Shown piece after piece: positions 10,999-19,421 of a DNA stretch of 64,000 nt; within the stretch, counting starts at the first letter, position 1, and each line of letters opens with the position of its first letter. The position numbers and the translations under genes are program-made. A model generated the notes under the pieces. The model did no database searches, was not told where the DNA came from, and saw nothing but the letters and a program-made list of their open reading frames with translations. The stretch covers positions 1 to 64,000 of the forward strand of contig JAPDNP010000006.1 in assembly GCA_025989215.1 (NCBI GenBank), written 5' to 3'. This stretch comes from Neisseriaceae bacterium JH1-16 (GTDB lineage: Bacteria > Pseudomonadota > Gammaproteobacteria > Burkholderiales > Chromobacteriaceae).

Positions 10999-12730
10999 TA
11001 TTTATGCGGCAGGCTTCTGTTTCTTCGGGCAGAAGCCTGTTTGCTTTTACCCGTCCGCTAATCTTCCACGCTCTTCCGCCGTCATCATCGTTGACCACCT
11101 CCACCGTCAACGGCTGATCGATCAGTATCGACAGCACTTTACGTGCTTCCTGAGGGTTCTCCTCAAGTAAGTTTTTCCAAGACGTGGTCCGCTCAATCAT
11201 CTGACATTTAATGGCGTTCAGATCCGGTTCATCGCTGGTATTTTCCAGTTGTTGCTGTAATTCGGCTCTCCGCGATTGCAATGCCTGCTTGTTTTGCTCT
11301 GCCGCCGCCAGCGCTTCGGTCACCGCGGCTGAGACTTGGCCACTGGCGATGAAGTCGATCAGGTTGTCGACCCGCCTCTGCTCGGCGGCTAGCTGTTTGT
11401 CGAGCAGTTGCAGCTGATCGGTCCGATTCGACCCTTGGGACGGGCTGGCTAGCGATCCCAGCGCCCGTTCGACCGCGGCAGCAATGGCCTCCGGCGTCAG
11501 CACTTGGCGCATCAGGCAGCCCAGCAGCAACGGCTCCAGTATTTCCGCCCGTTCGGTGTGATGGTTCGGGCAGACTGAGGCGCCGCGGTTGCGCCGATAG
11601 CTGCACGCATAGAACGTATATTTCTCGCGGGCTACTCCGGAGGTGCCGGAACTCGCCACGATCGAGCCACCGCAGCAGCCGCAACGCATCAGGCCGCTGA
11701 GCAGGTAGCGGGTGTGGCGGCCGGTAAACGCTGTCGGGATCACCTCTGGGCTGCGAATGTCATGCCAGCGCTGATTGCGGTGCTGCAGGGTCCGCTGCAC
11801 CTCGTCCCATAGCGCCTGCGGAATGAGGCGCAGATCCTCGCGGACTGCCTCGATGTGTTGCTCCTGTTCGGCGACCTGACGGGTTTGCGTGCCACCCTGA
11901 TAACGTTTGCGGGTGCGGCCGTATACCAGTCGGCCGATGTAGCGCTCGCGATGCAGCATTTCACTAACGCCAGAAGCCGTCCAAGAGCCGGTGCCTTTAC
12001 GCGGCGCGGTCACCCGCCGGCCGCCAAAGTACTTCAGATTCAACGCAGGGTATTCGCCGCTAGGGTCGAGGTTGAGGGCCTTGGCGATCGCCTTGGTGCC
12101 CCAGCCGTCGGCGCACATGCGGAAGATCGCGGTCACCACCGCTGCCTGCTCCGGGTTGATGCGGTGGTCGGTGTGGGAACGGGTAGGGCTGCCGTCGGCT
12201 GCGACGCCCGTCACGCTAACATTGTCGTAGCCATAGACCCGCCCGCCGGTCACCCAGCCCTGCTTGGCGCGTATCGCCAACGCATCGCGGGTGCGCAGCG
12301 AGGATTTCTCCCGCTCGAATTCGGCGAACATATTTTGCAGCATCAGCTGAGCGCGTTGCATGGCGTCCAGCTCGCGCTGCACCTGGCGGGTCAGGTAATA
12401 GTGGATCTGTACCCCCGCCGCCAGGATCTGTTCGACGATGATGGTAGTGCGAGCCGCATCGCGGCCGATCCGACTGTCCTCGCTGACAATCAATGCCTCG
12501 AAGTCGGCTAGACGGTCCAATAAACGCAGCAGGCCGGGACGGTGACGGAACTCGGCGCCGGACACGCCGTCGTCGACGAATACCAGATCGTCCGGCACCT
12601 GCAGACCATGCTGGGCCGCATAGGCGCGTGCCTGCGCAATCTGTCGAGCAACCGACTTGTTGTCATCGACCTGCCGGTCGTCGTCTGTCGATTTACGAGC
12701 GTAAATCGCCGCAATAGGGGCTAGGCTCAT
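10958..12730 (-). CDS. Large serine site-specific recombinase (island integrase)
   Basis: Probable integrase of the island. The 590 residues begin with a resolvase-type catalytic domain: IYARKSTDDD carries the nucleophile S14, and EDSRIGRDAARTT and EFEREKSSLRTRDAL follow. A recombinase DNA-binding domain (near 150-290) comes next, then a zinc-ribbon-like stretch with CGCCGG and a further pair of cysteines near 370-400, and a coiled coil near 440-510. The last residues (MASPRGIEPRLPP) are translated from the complement of tRNA-Glu, and the stop lies inside that gene. Its ATG overlaps the stop of the small upstream gene by four bases. Serine integrases that use a tRNA gene are less usual than tyrosine ones. 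Confidence 0.92.
   Translation of the reverse strand: MSLAPIAAIYARKSTDDDRQVDDNKSVARQIAQARAYAAQHGLQVPDDLVFVDDGVSGAEFRHRPGLLRLLDRLADFEALIVSEDSRIGRDAARTTIIVEQILAAGVQIHYYLTRQVQRELDAMQRAQLMLQNMFAEFEREKSSLRTRDALAIRAKQGWVTGGRVYGYDNVSVTGVAADGSPTRSHTDHRINPEQAAVVTAIFRMCADGWGTKAIAKALNLDPSGEYPALNLKYFGGRRVTAPRKGTGSWTASGVSEMLHRERYIGRLVYGRTRKRYQGGTQTRQVAEQEQHIEAVREDLRLIPQALWDEVQRTLQHRNQRWHDIRSPEVIPTAFTGRHTRYLLSGLMRCGCCGGSIVASSGTSGVAREKYTFYACSYRRNRGASVCPNHHTERAEILEPLLLGCLMRQVLTPEAIAAAVERALGSLASPSQGSNRTDQLQLLDKQLAAEQRRVDNLIDFIASGQVSAAVTEALAAAEQNKQALQSRRAELQQQLENTSDEPDLNAIKCQMIERTTSWKNLLEENPQEARKVLSILIDQPLTVEVVNDDDGGRAWKISGRVKANRLLPEETEACRINMASPRGIEPRLPP
10983..10998 (+). repeat. attL: 16-bp direct repeat, 3' end of tRNA-Glu
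   Basis: The sequence CCCCGTGGGGACGCCA covers the end of the T arm, the acceptor strand and the CCA of tRNA-Glu. The identical copy is at 39816-39831. Confidence 0.85.
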
Positions 12731-12918
12731 GCGTCCTCCATGGCTGAACGAAGTCTTGGAATAGGCTTAGCATAAGCCAGCGGAGCCGCAGAAGCGGGAG
12801 TGGCGTGCGTAGCAAGGCAGCGCTGATGGTCGGCTAGCAGCAGTTGAGCCAACGCTTCGACCAGCGCGGAGTGATCGCGGCCGCTAAGTGCAATGGGGTG
12901 AAGATCCAGGGTTGCCAT
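12727..12918 (-). CDS. Small hypothetical protein coupled to the recombinase
   Basis: A 63-residue frame starting MATLDLHPIALSGRD at 12918. Its TGA overlaps the recombinase ATG by four bases, which suggests translational coupling and a real gene. I recognise no family. The position, just upstream of a serine recombinase, would suit a recombination directionality factor or regulator, but nothing in the sequence proves this. Upstream, CGGTAGCTACACC near 12950 loosely resembles the element's GCTATAC promoters. Confidence 0.6.
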   Translation of the reverse strand: MATLDLHPIALSGRDHSALVEALAQLLLADHQRCLATHATPASAAPLAYAKPIPRLRSAMEDA

Positions 12919-13052
12919 GGGTAGACGCAAAGAATGTCGACTCAGGGTGTAGCTACCGAATGATGCTTTTTCTTAGATCGATTGGACGCGTAGAAGCAGG
13001 TTTTTATGTCCAACCGGCATGAGCAAGCGGTGTGTGTCGCGGTAAAGCAGAA

Positions 13053-13075
13053 CCGCCCCTGCAGGGCAGGGGCGG
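13053..13075 (-). terminator. GC-rich hairpin after the 83-residue gene
   Basis: CCGCCCCT and AGGGGCGG form an 8-bp perfect stem with a 7-nt loop, 34 bases beyond the stop of the minus-strand gene at 13109. No T tract follows, so termination is uncertain. Confidence 0.4.
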
Positions 13076-13108
13076 CAGAGGCGCAGCGCCCCTATCGGGG
13101 CTACTAGT

Positions 13109-13360
13109 TCAGAACGGCGATGGCACGGTGATGCCGAAGTTTTGCGGGTCGAGCAGCAGCTCGCGCGGATTGCACCATTCCTTGGTCAACCATTTCGGCG
13201 GTTGAAAAAACGGCAACGCGTAGCGGGTCAGGTACTCGCCTTGGGCGGTACGGCCGACCACCACCATCAACATATCAAATCTTTTGCCATCCTCGGCATG
13301 GATGACCAACGAGCCGATCGGCCAATCGACTTGGTTGTGGGGGTAGCGTGAATCGATCAT
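13109..13360 (-). CDS. Hypothetical protein, 83 residues
   Basis: Starts MIDSRYPHNQVDWPIGS with AAGGAG seven bases upstream, and is preceded by a GCTATAC promoter inside a short inverted repeat. No signal peptide or membrane helix is visible. The many tryptophans and prolines in its C-terminal half (FFQPPKWLTKEWCNP) suggest a compact folded protein. I do not recognise the family. Its place between the recombinase and replication genes, and its own promoter, match the other small genes of this element. Confidence 0.65.
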   Translation of the reverse strand: MIDSRYPHNQVDWPIGSLVIHAEDGKRFDMLMVVVGRTAQGEYLTRYALPFFQPPKWLTKEWCNPRELLLDPQNFGITVPSPF

Positions 13361-13402
13361 GGTTAACTCCTTCTAAGTGAGTTTCAGATTGAGAGCTGCA
13401 TC

Positions 13403-13413
13403 CTCGTATAGCC
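13403..13413 (-). promoter_or_regulatory. GCTATAC promoter element 1
   Basis: The minus strand reads GGCTATACGAGG, 46 bases before the start at 13360. It is nested in a 7-bp inverted repeat (TCCTCGT / ACGAGGA), so the -10 could overlap an operator. Confidence 0.6.
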
Positions 13414-13516
13414 ACGAGGAACGGGGTTCTGTGCGGCAGCGCAAACTTTTTTTTGAAAGGTTTGGAGGCCCTGCTCGGCAGCCCCCAGAGCATCCGGCAT
13501 GGGTGCGGACACCTCA

Positions 13517-13544
13517 CAGGCACACCACTTCAGTGGCGTGCCTG
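13517..13544 (-). other. 13-bp hairpin just downstream of the P-like gene
   Basis: Nine bases past the stop at 13553, the minus-strand RNA can fold CAGGCACGCCACT onto AGTGGUGUGCCUG around a 2-nt turn, with a single G-U pair. The T tract of a normal terminator is absent, so it may be an RNA-stabilising or processing hairpin. The remaining bases up to 13402 hold no gene. Confidence 0.6.
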
Positions 13545-13552
13545 CCTGTAGC

Positions 13553-14290
13553 TCACTCCGCGTGGGGGAAATACCGACTCAGACCGGTAGGAATCGCGAT
13601 GCCTAGCCTGGTCAGGGCCTCGTAGGCGTACTGCCGGGTCAGCTGGGGATAGCGCTCGGGCTGTGCCGCCACGCGTAGCCAGTGCGCCTTCCCGTTGGTG
13701 GTGCTGCCGAATCGAGACAGATGCAGTTCGCTCACGCGCCGCTGTGCCTCCTCGCGCCGCCACGGTGGTGGCGGTAACGCGTGTTCCGGTTCGACCTCAG
13801 GAATCGGCCGCGGCGCCACATCGCGGCGTGCTTCGGCCAGTGCCGCCTCCCAACGGCCGCGCAACGTGCGGTAATCCTGCACCAGCAGGTCGCCGCCGAT
13901 GGACATCGCCGCCCAGAACAGAGCCGGATTCGGCCAATGCTGCGGTTGGTGTGCCCGCCGTTTGCGCAGCTCTGCCGCCGCTCGATGGAACAGCGCCTCG
14001 CTGTCCGCCAAGACGGCAGTCTCCGGCTGGCAGGCCTGCAGGAAGGCATCGCAACTGGGAGGCCTCGGATAGGTCGCCCACAGCCCCTGCTCGATCTGCG
14101 CGACAGTGACTCCTGCCCGCGTCAGCGTCTTGGCCCAAACCCGCTTGGCATTGAGGACGCCGGTGTCGTCGCCATCAGGGGTCGTTTGGCCCGTGGCAAA
14201 CTGCCCCAGAAAATTCTGTCCAAACCGGCCGTGCAACTCTCTGAAAATTTTGTCGACCCAGGACAGGGGGATGCTATTAGGCGCGCTCAT
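13553..14290 (-). CDS. Phage-type replication protein, P-like
   Basis: A 245-residue cytoplasmic protein with the look of phage replication protein P, which delivers the host helicase to the origin. Visible hallmarks are the N-terminal WVDKIFRELHGRFGQNFL segment and the sentence-like WAKTL....VAQIEQGLWA, both typical of that family. Its start lies within the last 14 bases of the upstream DUF1376-type gene, so the pair is an operon in the same order as lambda O and P. No ATPase motif is visible. The assignment rests on remembered family features, not on an alignment. Confidence 0.7.
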   Translation of the reverse strand: MSAPNSIPLSWVDKIFRELHGRFGQNFLGQFATGQTTPDGDDTGVLNAKRVWAKTLTRAGVTVAQIEQGLWATYPRPPSCDAFLQACQPETAVLADSEALFHRAAAELRKRRAHQPQHWPNPALFWAAMSIGGDLLVQDYRTLRGRWEAALAEARRDVAPRPIPEVEPEHALPPPPWRREEAQRRVSELHLSRFGSTTNGKAHWLRVAAQPERYPQLTRQYAYEALTRLGIAIPTGLSRYFPHAE

Positions 14291-15128
14291 CGCTTACCTC
14301 GCCCTCGATCACGTTGGTGGCGGGGATTTCTGCTAGCCATGCGCCCAGTCCGATTGCGCGTGCCGCCCCGGCACGCACAGCCTCCCGGCTCGGGGCAGCG
14401 CTGTGCTGAGCCGCTTGTCGTTGCCGCTCGCCCTTGAACACCGCGGCGTTGCGCAGCCAGTTCGACAATACCGCCTGCCAATCGGCGAACCGCGTACCGC
14501 GGGCCTGGTAATGGTCCAGACAACGCTGCACCTCCAACGGTAGATCCAGGTCATGCTTTTGTGCCAGGGCGCTCTGCTCGGGTGTCGGGGTCAGCGTCTG
14601 GGGAGCCTGACTAAGAGTGACGGCGCAAGATTTTTTTGGTTTTGGACGCGCCGCCGGCGCGTCCAAAGAAATAGCGTTAGCTATTTCTTTGGACAAAGTT
14701 GAAGTTGTTGAAGGTGAAGGTGAAGGTGATGGGCAATCAGTGAGCAATGCATCTGCATTGCCCTCTGCAGCTTGCGCCGTACGCGCAGGCCCCCAGCGCG
14801 CCTCAGCCGCACGACGGGCGCGCTCTTGGCTGCGCTCGGCATGGGTCGATGCCTTGGCGTGTTCCTCATCCAAGCGAGGATGCCTCCAGACCCCGTCGCG
14901 CACGACGAACAGCGGTTCCAGAGCGAGGCGATGAACCAGCCAGTCTCCCAGTGACAAGCGAGTGACCTGGGCCAGCACCTCATTCTCATCGGGCAGCGGA
15001 CCATTGCGCCAATAATCGAGCAGCAACAGTAGATAGGCGCCGTGCTGTTCCGTGGAAAGACGTCCGGTTTCGGCCAGATAGTCGCCCAGATACAACGGCA
15101 TCCAGATGGCAACGGAGGGGGTTTTCAT
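14277..15128 (-). CDS. DUF1376 (YdaU-like) replication protein
   Basis: A 283-residue protein. Its N-terminal domain (about 5-95), with WMPLYLGDYLAETGRLSTEQHGAYLLLLLDYW, is characteristic of DUF1376, found in phage replication modules in the place of lambda O. A low-complexity linker (about 110-165, rich in Ser, Pro and Lys) separates it from a C-terminal helical region with NWLRNAAVFK near 230-240. The linker DNA holds three nested perfect inverted repeats, listed separately. The start at 15128 follows a GCTATAC-like element by about 84 bases. Confidence 0.75.
   Translation of the reverse strand: MKTPSVAIWMPLYLGDYLAETGRLSTEQHGAYLLLLLDYWRNGPLPDENEVLAQVTRLSLGDWLVHRLALEPLFVVRDGVWRHPRLDEEHAKASTHAERSQERARRAAEARWGPARTAQAAEGNADALLTDCPSPSPSPSTTSTLSKEIANAISLDAPAARPKPKKSCAVTLSQAPQTLTPTPEQSALAQKHDLDLPLEVQRCLDHYQARGTRFADWQAVLSNWLRNAAVFKGERQRQAAQHSAAPSREAVRAGAARAIGLGAWLAEIPATNVIEGEVSDERA
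14641..14761. other. Nested perfect inverted repeats inside the DUF1376 gene (candidate replication origin)
   Basis: Three dyads lie within 121 coding bases. TTTGGACGCGCC (14641-14652) pairs with GGCGCGTCCAAA (14656-14667). GTCCAAAGAAATAGC (14661-14675) pairs with GCTATTTCTTTGGAC (14680-14694). GCAATGCA (14744-14751) pairs with TGCATTGC (14754-14761). Between the last two is a short GAAGGT-type tandem repeat. Two dyads share an arm, so they are alternative folds. Lambda places its origin inside gene O, so this could be the element's origin. Confidence 0.55.
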
Positions 15129-15208
15129 TGTTGTTTTGCTCCGCCCAGGGTGGACCCGGAACGCTGGGCCAGCGACTCATCCGGGCTGCGAGCGGTGATG
15201 CTCGCAGC

Positions 15209-15219
15209 TGTATATAGGC
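15209..15219 (-). promoter_or_regulatory. GCTATAC-like promoter element 2
   Basis: The minus strand reads GCCTATATACAG, a weaker match to the shared element, about 84 bases before the DUF1376 start at 15128. It lies in the 221-base gap between two minus-strand genes, which holds nothing else clear. Confidence 0.45.
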
Positions 15220-15349
15220 ACTGCGGATGCAATGCCGTGAGCAGAATGAAAATTTTTTTGACTAGTCGGCAGGACGGCCAGTCGTACTGGCCGAAAAAGA
15301 CCAGCAGTGAATAGCCTGATGGCTCGGTCGGAAAGAGGACAGGAGAGTG

Positions 15350-16036
15350 TCAACGCTGCAACTGGTGCATCCAACAACCATTGCGCTCGTCACTCGCCTG
15401 GCGTCGTAAGTAAGGCAAAAAGGCCGGCCAGGGGGCCGGCTGGGGGTTGCCGCGGCGGCGATGCTCGGCCCGGCGCAGCGCCGCCAATTTGCCGATTTGC
15501 GTTCGCACGCCGCCAAACCCAGGTAGTTGCCATAGTTCGTACTGGATTCCCGCTTCTTCCTGAAAGTCCCTTTGGCGGATCGCCACGATCAACCGCTCGC
15601 GCTTGGTCCGCTCCAATTCGGCGCCCAGTCGCCAGGTCCAGCGCAGTTTGCCGCTGTGCGGATGCACCAACTGCACCAGTTCCAGACCGTGGCAATTCAG
15701 CCGTCCGCTCCGAGTCGCCGCATCTTGCAGCCGCTCCAGTCGATGCGCTAATTGTTCCCCGTCACGTGGCACCAGCAACCACCAGCACAGCGTGGCACTC
15801 GCCGGCCGGTATAACAGCACCAGCGCTGCTGCCGCCTGGCCCTGCCGCCGCAGCCGGTAACGCAAATCCTTATTGGCATCGGTCCGATAGCGCTGCTGGA
15901 ATTTGGCGATGAGCGCGGGGCCCTTGGCCAGCGGCACTTCGCCGCTGGTCCACAGTGGGTAGCCCCGCTGCACCCAATCGAGTAGCCGTTGAAGCGCGGC
16001 GGCTTCACGGGTGAACACAAATTGACGAACCGACAT
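15350..16036 (-). CDS. Hypothetical protein, 228 residues
   Basis: Starts MSVRQFVFTREAAALQRLL at 16036, with AGGGG upstream; the frame is open to 16078, but the promoter lies there. It is basic, rich in Arg and Trp, and has no signal or membrane segment. The central part (LRYRLRRQGQAAAALVLLYR...) alternates charged and hydrophobic stretches, like a small alpha/beta protein. I do not recognise the family. Its place upstream of the replication genes, under a GCTATAC promoter, ties it to the element's core. Confidence 0.65.
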   Translation of the reverse strand: MSVRQFVFTREAAALQRLLDWVQRGYPLWTSGEVPLAKGPALIAKFQQRYRTDANKDLRYRLRRQGQAAAALVLLYRPASATLCWWLLVPRDGEQLAHRLERLQDAATRSGRLNCHGLELVQLVHPHSGKLRWTWRLGAELERTKRERLIVAIRQRDFQEEAGIQYELWQLPGFGGVRTQIGKLAALRRAEHRRRGNPQPAPWPAFLPYLRRQASDERNGCWMHQLQR

Positions 16037-16065
16037 GACAACATTTCCCCTAATCAGCGTGATGC

Positions 16066-16076
16066 CTCGTATAGGC
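16066..16076 (-). promoter_or_regulatory. GCTATAC-type promoter element 3
   Basis: The minus strand reads TGCCTATACGAGGCA, 33 bases before the start at 16036. The flanks TGCCT/AGGCA form a 5-bp dyad across the -10, as at element 1. Beyond it, 16077-16329 holds no gene, but carries a CTCGGCCAAAGCAG remnant near 16195. Confidence 0.6.
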
Positions 16077-16329
16077 AAAAACAGGGGGAAATAGAGTGAG
16101 CGGTACAGTGAATAACCCGGTGAAGTTGGCCGTCTGTGCCCTGGCAGAAATCGACCAGTAATAGCCGTTCGGTGATGACGGCACCAACGACCGCTCCTCG
16201 GCCAAAGCAGCCCTATCGATAACGTCCGTTAACCGACGCTAAGCGGACGGAGATTTCAATTCGTTGTAGGCGTGCTCGCGACGCTCGGTCACTTGCAGCC
16301 AGATGCCAATCCCCATCTGTCCCAAGCGA

Positions 16330-16511
16330 TCAATGCGGTAGGGTTATCGGTTCGCCTATCGCTAAGGCCAGTACCGCACCGAAGAATGGCGCGACAAAGA
16401 AATAGGCATCCATGCGGATGGTACCGTGGTGCGCAATGCCACTACGAACAAGGCCAGGCTCACCCCGTAGACCAGGAAGCCGATGACCATCGCTCCAGTG
16501 CTGCTTGGCAT
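16330..16511 (-). pseudogene. EamA/DMT-family transporter fragment, frameshifted
   Basis: From 16511 the minus strand reads MPSSTGAMVIGFLVYGVSLA then LFVVALR. After a frame change near 16430 it continues in another frame as DAYFFVAPFFGAVLALAIGE and stops at 16330. These segments match the last helices of EamA/DMT-type exporters, but the N-terminal two thirds are absent and the helix boundary is broken. It is a decayed fragment inside the island. The 269 bases between it and 16781 hold no gene I can support. Confidence 0.65.
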
Positions 16512-16780
16512 GTCCGCTCAAGGGTAGCAGGGGGAACGTGTGAATACCGTCGTCGCGCTTACTGAGGGCTGCTTTTTGACCCGCATTGCATGCTGAACCA
16601 GCGAGCTAAATAACTATATCCGAAATGCTTCTCGGTCGTTTAGCGCACAGACGAAGTGGCAGTTAGGTGGGCATACTACTTATAGACAAGAGAGGCAAAG
16701 GGGCTACATACAACGTGGACCAATTCGCCGAGTCATCCCATGACCCTGCCTTGTGCGGGGCCTTTTATTTGGAGGGCATC

Positions 16781-17029
16781 ATGAAATTCCTAGTTGAATT
16801 TCAACACAAGGTTACTGGCAACCTGATGACCTTCGTGGTACTAGAGGCCATCAATGACGACGATGCTGAAATTGATGGTCGTCACCAGCTAGTGCGGATT
16901 GGCGAGTGCCAGGTTGATTACCTCTGGCCACGTGTGCAAGAGATCAGCTGTTTTGAGGGGGGAGTGACCGAACAGGGCGGGACGGACCGGTCGAGGCCAG
17001 AGCTAGCCGTCGATTCGGTTGCAGCTTGA
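16781..17029 (+). CDS. Hypothetical protein, 82 residues
   Basis: Starts MKFLVEFQHKVTGNLMTFVVL with GGAGGG five bases upstream. The N-terminal half looks like a small mixed alpha/beta domain, and the acidic stretch NDDDAEIDG sits in its middle. No signal peptide or membrane helix. The C-terminal 20 residues are low in complexity. It lies in the cargo segment, away from the GCTATAC genes, and its function is unknown. Confidence 0.55.
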   Translation: MKFLVEFQHKVTGNLMTFVVLEAINDDDAEIDGRHQLVRIGECQVDYLWPRVQEISCFEGGVTEQGGTDRSRPELAVDSVAA

Positions 17030-17136
17030 TTCTAAGCTGCGCGCATCAACCGTCACATCAAGATGCATACCGTAGAAACGGTAAGATGATAGCGAGAGGC
17101 TGCACAAGTATGAAAAACCGCCTTTAGGCTGACTTG

Positions 17137-17394
17137 TCAGTCAGGGCTGATCACACGCTCCTTCGCGTGCTGTAACGCATCTCTTACTCCTTGGGCACGC
17201 TCGGCCTTGGAGTCAGTCGACAGCAAATGAAGGTACGTAGCTAAACGCTCTCGGTCTGACAAGTCTGGGAGATCAACCAGTACACTTTTCACAAATGCTT
17301 CTACTTCATGCTGACCGGCCCCATGTTCGCATGCTGCGACAAGCGAAGTGGCTAAGCGCTTCACTCTATCAGGAATCTCTCCGACGATCGTCAT
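17137..17394 (-). CDS. Hypothetical protein, 85 residues
   Basis: Starts MTIVGEIPDRVKRLATSLVAA at 17394 with GGGAG upstream. It appears all-helical and soluble, with heptad-like spacing of hydrophobics (VEAFVKSVLVDL, LATYLHLLS). No family is recognised. It stands alone, with 336 bases of gene-free DNA behind its start. Confidence 0.5.
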   Translation of the reverse strand: MTIVGEIPDRVKRLATSLVAACEHGAGQHEVEAFVKSVLVDLPDLSDRERLATYLHLLSTDSKAERAQGVRDALQHAKERVISPD

Positions 17395-17730
17395 GTGGTT
17401 CTCCCGAGTTTAGGTAACCATAACTTCGATTAGATTCACCAGTCACCCTTTTGGTTCTCCCAGTTATCAGTTAACCAGCTCGACCCGCCAAGTGGTAAAT
17501 GGGCAGGGTTGATTACATAGGCCCGCTGTTTCAGCGTCAGCGATGCGGGCCGGCTCTTTAAATTTCCCTTGACTTAGTAGATATGTAAATGGCGGATTAC
17601 TTATCAAGAAGGCACCATTACTTTTCGAAGGTCTAAGTGACCGTTTTGGCCGAAAGCCGATCGTCCGGTGAAGCTCCCCCTGAGCTCGACCCAAAGCTTA
17701 CCTTGAAGTAAGTGGGGACACCGTACTGTC
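17395..17730. other. Gene-free stretch
   Basis: Short open frames here lack ribosome sites and familiar composition. It contains an inverted repeat, GGCCCGC / GCGGGCC, around 17520-17550, and one minus-strand copy of the TTCGGCCAA core at 17646. I see nothing else. Confidence 0.5.
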
Positions 17731-19041
17731 TCATGGTGCCTTGGATTGGCGCCGCCTGTGCCATTTCATCAATAATCCTGCCGACATTCCGTGCGCCATG
17801 ATGGACACTGCCACGGCCACTAACGTGAGTGTGATCAATTCTTGCGCCAGTGGAGCGGTTATACCGTGGTTGATAGAGAACATTAGGTAAAACACGGAAC
17901 CGATTCCACGAATCCCGAACCAACCGATCATCGAGTGCAGCCCTGTGGCCAGTGGTTCGCCCAATAGGCCAACCGAAACCGCCAGAGCCCGTAGTAAGAA
18001 AAACAGCAGCGGAATAAACCACCACAAAGCAGTCCACAGAGTCGCGTATGACAGCATCGCACCGACGAGCAGTACAATCGCCAATTCGGCCAGCTTTTCC
18101 AACTGCTCGTTGAATCCTTGTACCGCATGTGTCATCACCGCACTCGCATGGAGGGAGTGGGTCGCCAACACACCATAGTCGTGTCCGCTCGAACCCGAGG
18201 CCGCTCCCAGCGATATTGCCCCGGCACGGGGCTGCTCCTTCACGCGCTGCAGTGCCAGACCGGCGGCGAACACCGCCAGAAATCCTGAGGCGAGAGACAA
18301 TTGGGCCACGCCGTATGCGACTGCCATCAGCCCGAGGGAGAGAAACTCGTCGAGGCCTACTGCTAGTTGATGACGGGTACGCAGATAGACGACGAGTCTG
18401 CCAATCAGCGCCCCGCATGCAGCCCCGATGAACAACCCGCCCCCTGTTGCCCACAGCACGTCGATCAACCACCAATGCCAAATACCGAAGCCTAGTCCGC
18501 GGGCACCTAATAAATGCAGTCCCAGCATGACGAAGGGAAAGGCGGTGCCGTCATTCAATGCACCTTCGCCGGCTAAGCTGAACTGAAGTCGATCTGGCTT
18601 TGTCCCGGATTCCGGCTGCACGCCAGACGCCAGTACCGGGTCAGTCGGGGCGAGAATGCCGCCCAGCAGTACTGCCGCGCCAAGAGACAGCCCCAGTCCC
18701 CACACTCCTACGACTGCAATCAGCCCCACAGTGATCGCCATGGAGAGGAAGGCTAACCGCAATGGAAGCAGCCAGCGCTGATCAGACAAGGGCACAGTCC
18801 CCATTTTCAGGCCGACGGTAAACAGTGAGATAAGCAAGGCCACCAAGGCGATCGATTCCAAACTGTCTGCGTAGCGCGCCGGGTCAGGGGTGATCACGTT
18901 TAGTCCGCCAGGCCCGAGCGCGTAGCCTATGCCCAGGTAGATCATGGCACTACTGAGCAACAGGCGGGCCAGAAGAGTCCCGACCAGTACCATGGTGATG
19001 AGTAGCAGTCCGATGAACAACGACCAGAAGGGCAGGGTCAT
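17731..19041 (-). CDS. CPA1-type cation:proton antiporter
   Basis: Inner-membrane exchanger, probably Na+ or K+ for H+, for pH and salt tolerance. The 436 residues form about twelve hydrophobic helices. The core motif GGILAPTDPVLASGVQ holds the paired Asp region of NhaP/NHE-type antiporters, followed by AGEGALNDGTAFP, and the late GWFGIRGIGSVFYL motif is also typical of CPA1. The start at 19041 gives a membrane-ready N-terminus. Ion preference cannot be told by eye. It lies in the stress-related cargo of the island. Confidence 0.88.
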   Translation of the reverse strand: MTLPFWSLFIGLLLITMVLVGTLLARLLLSSAMIYLGIGYALGPGGLNVITPDPARYADSLESIALVALLISLFTVGLKMGTVPLSDQRWLLPLRLAFLSMAITVGLIAVVGVWGLGLSLGAAVLLGGILAPTDPVLASGVQPESGTKPDRLQFSLAGEGALNDGTAFPFVMLGLHLLGARGLGFGIWHWWLIDVLWATGGGLFIGAACGALIGRLVVYLRTRHQLAVGLDEFLSLGLMAVAYGVAQLSLASGFLAVFAAGLALQRVKEQPRAGAISLGAASGSSGHDYGVLATHSLHASAVMTHAVQGFNEQLEKLAELAIVLLVGAMLSYATLWTALWWFIPLLFFLLRALAVSVGLLGEPLATGLHSMIGWFGIRGIGSVFYLMFSINHGITAPLAQELITLTLVAVAVSIMAHGMSAGLLMKWHRRRQSKAP

Positions 19042-19421
19042 GGCAGGAGCCTATTTCCTCTTGAGCTTCGCACGGCAAGGAGGAGCCGTAGTGGCCTCGC
19101 CGCGCGAGAGGAGCGAACCAAATAGCAAGGTTAGTTGCCAAATCGAGGAGGTGTCCGTGTGCTGGGCAACATCGCGTAGAGCCAATCACCCACGTTGTCA
19201 TTGCTACAAAGTCAGCATTAGGCCTCTCAAACCCATGGCCTCTCTCGCTAGCATGGGTTGCTAAGCATCAATAGTAGTATTAAATCGGTACTAGCACTGG
19301 AGCACTCTATAATTAAACTGGTAGGCAACCTAATAGAGTGGTTTTATCGACACAGCGATTGCCAGCCTGCAAGGTGTGATCTTCATCGCACCCAAGTTCA
19401 GGACTATGAGGAGGTGCCTAT
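19042..19421. other. Gene-free stretch, AT-richer toward the right
   Basis: Upstream of the antiporter (minus) and of a small plus-strand gene, so it should hold both promoters. The part from 19258 on is clearly richer in A+T than its surroundings. I could not assign hexamers with confidence. Confidence 0.4.

Noticed and set aside
17467-17694. 75-codon minus-strand frame behind the antiporter
   Set aside because: No ribosome site and no recognisable fold; covers a hairpin.
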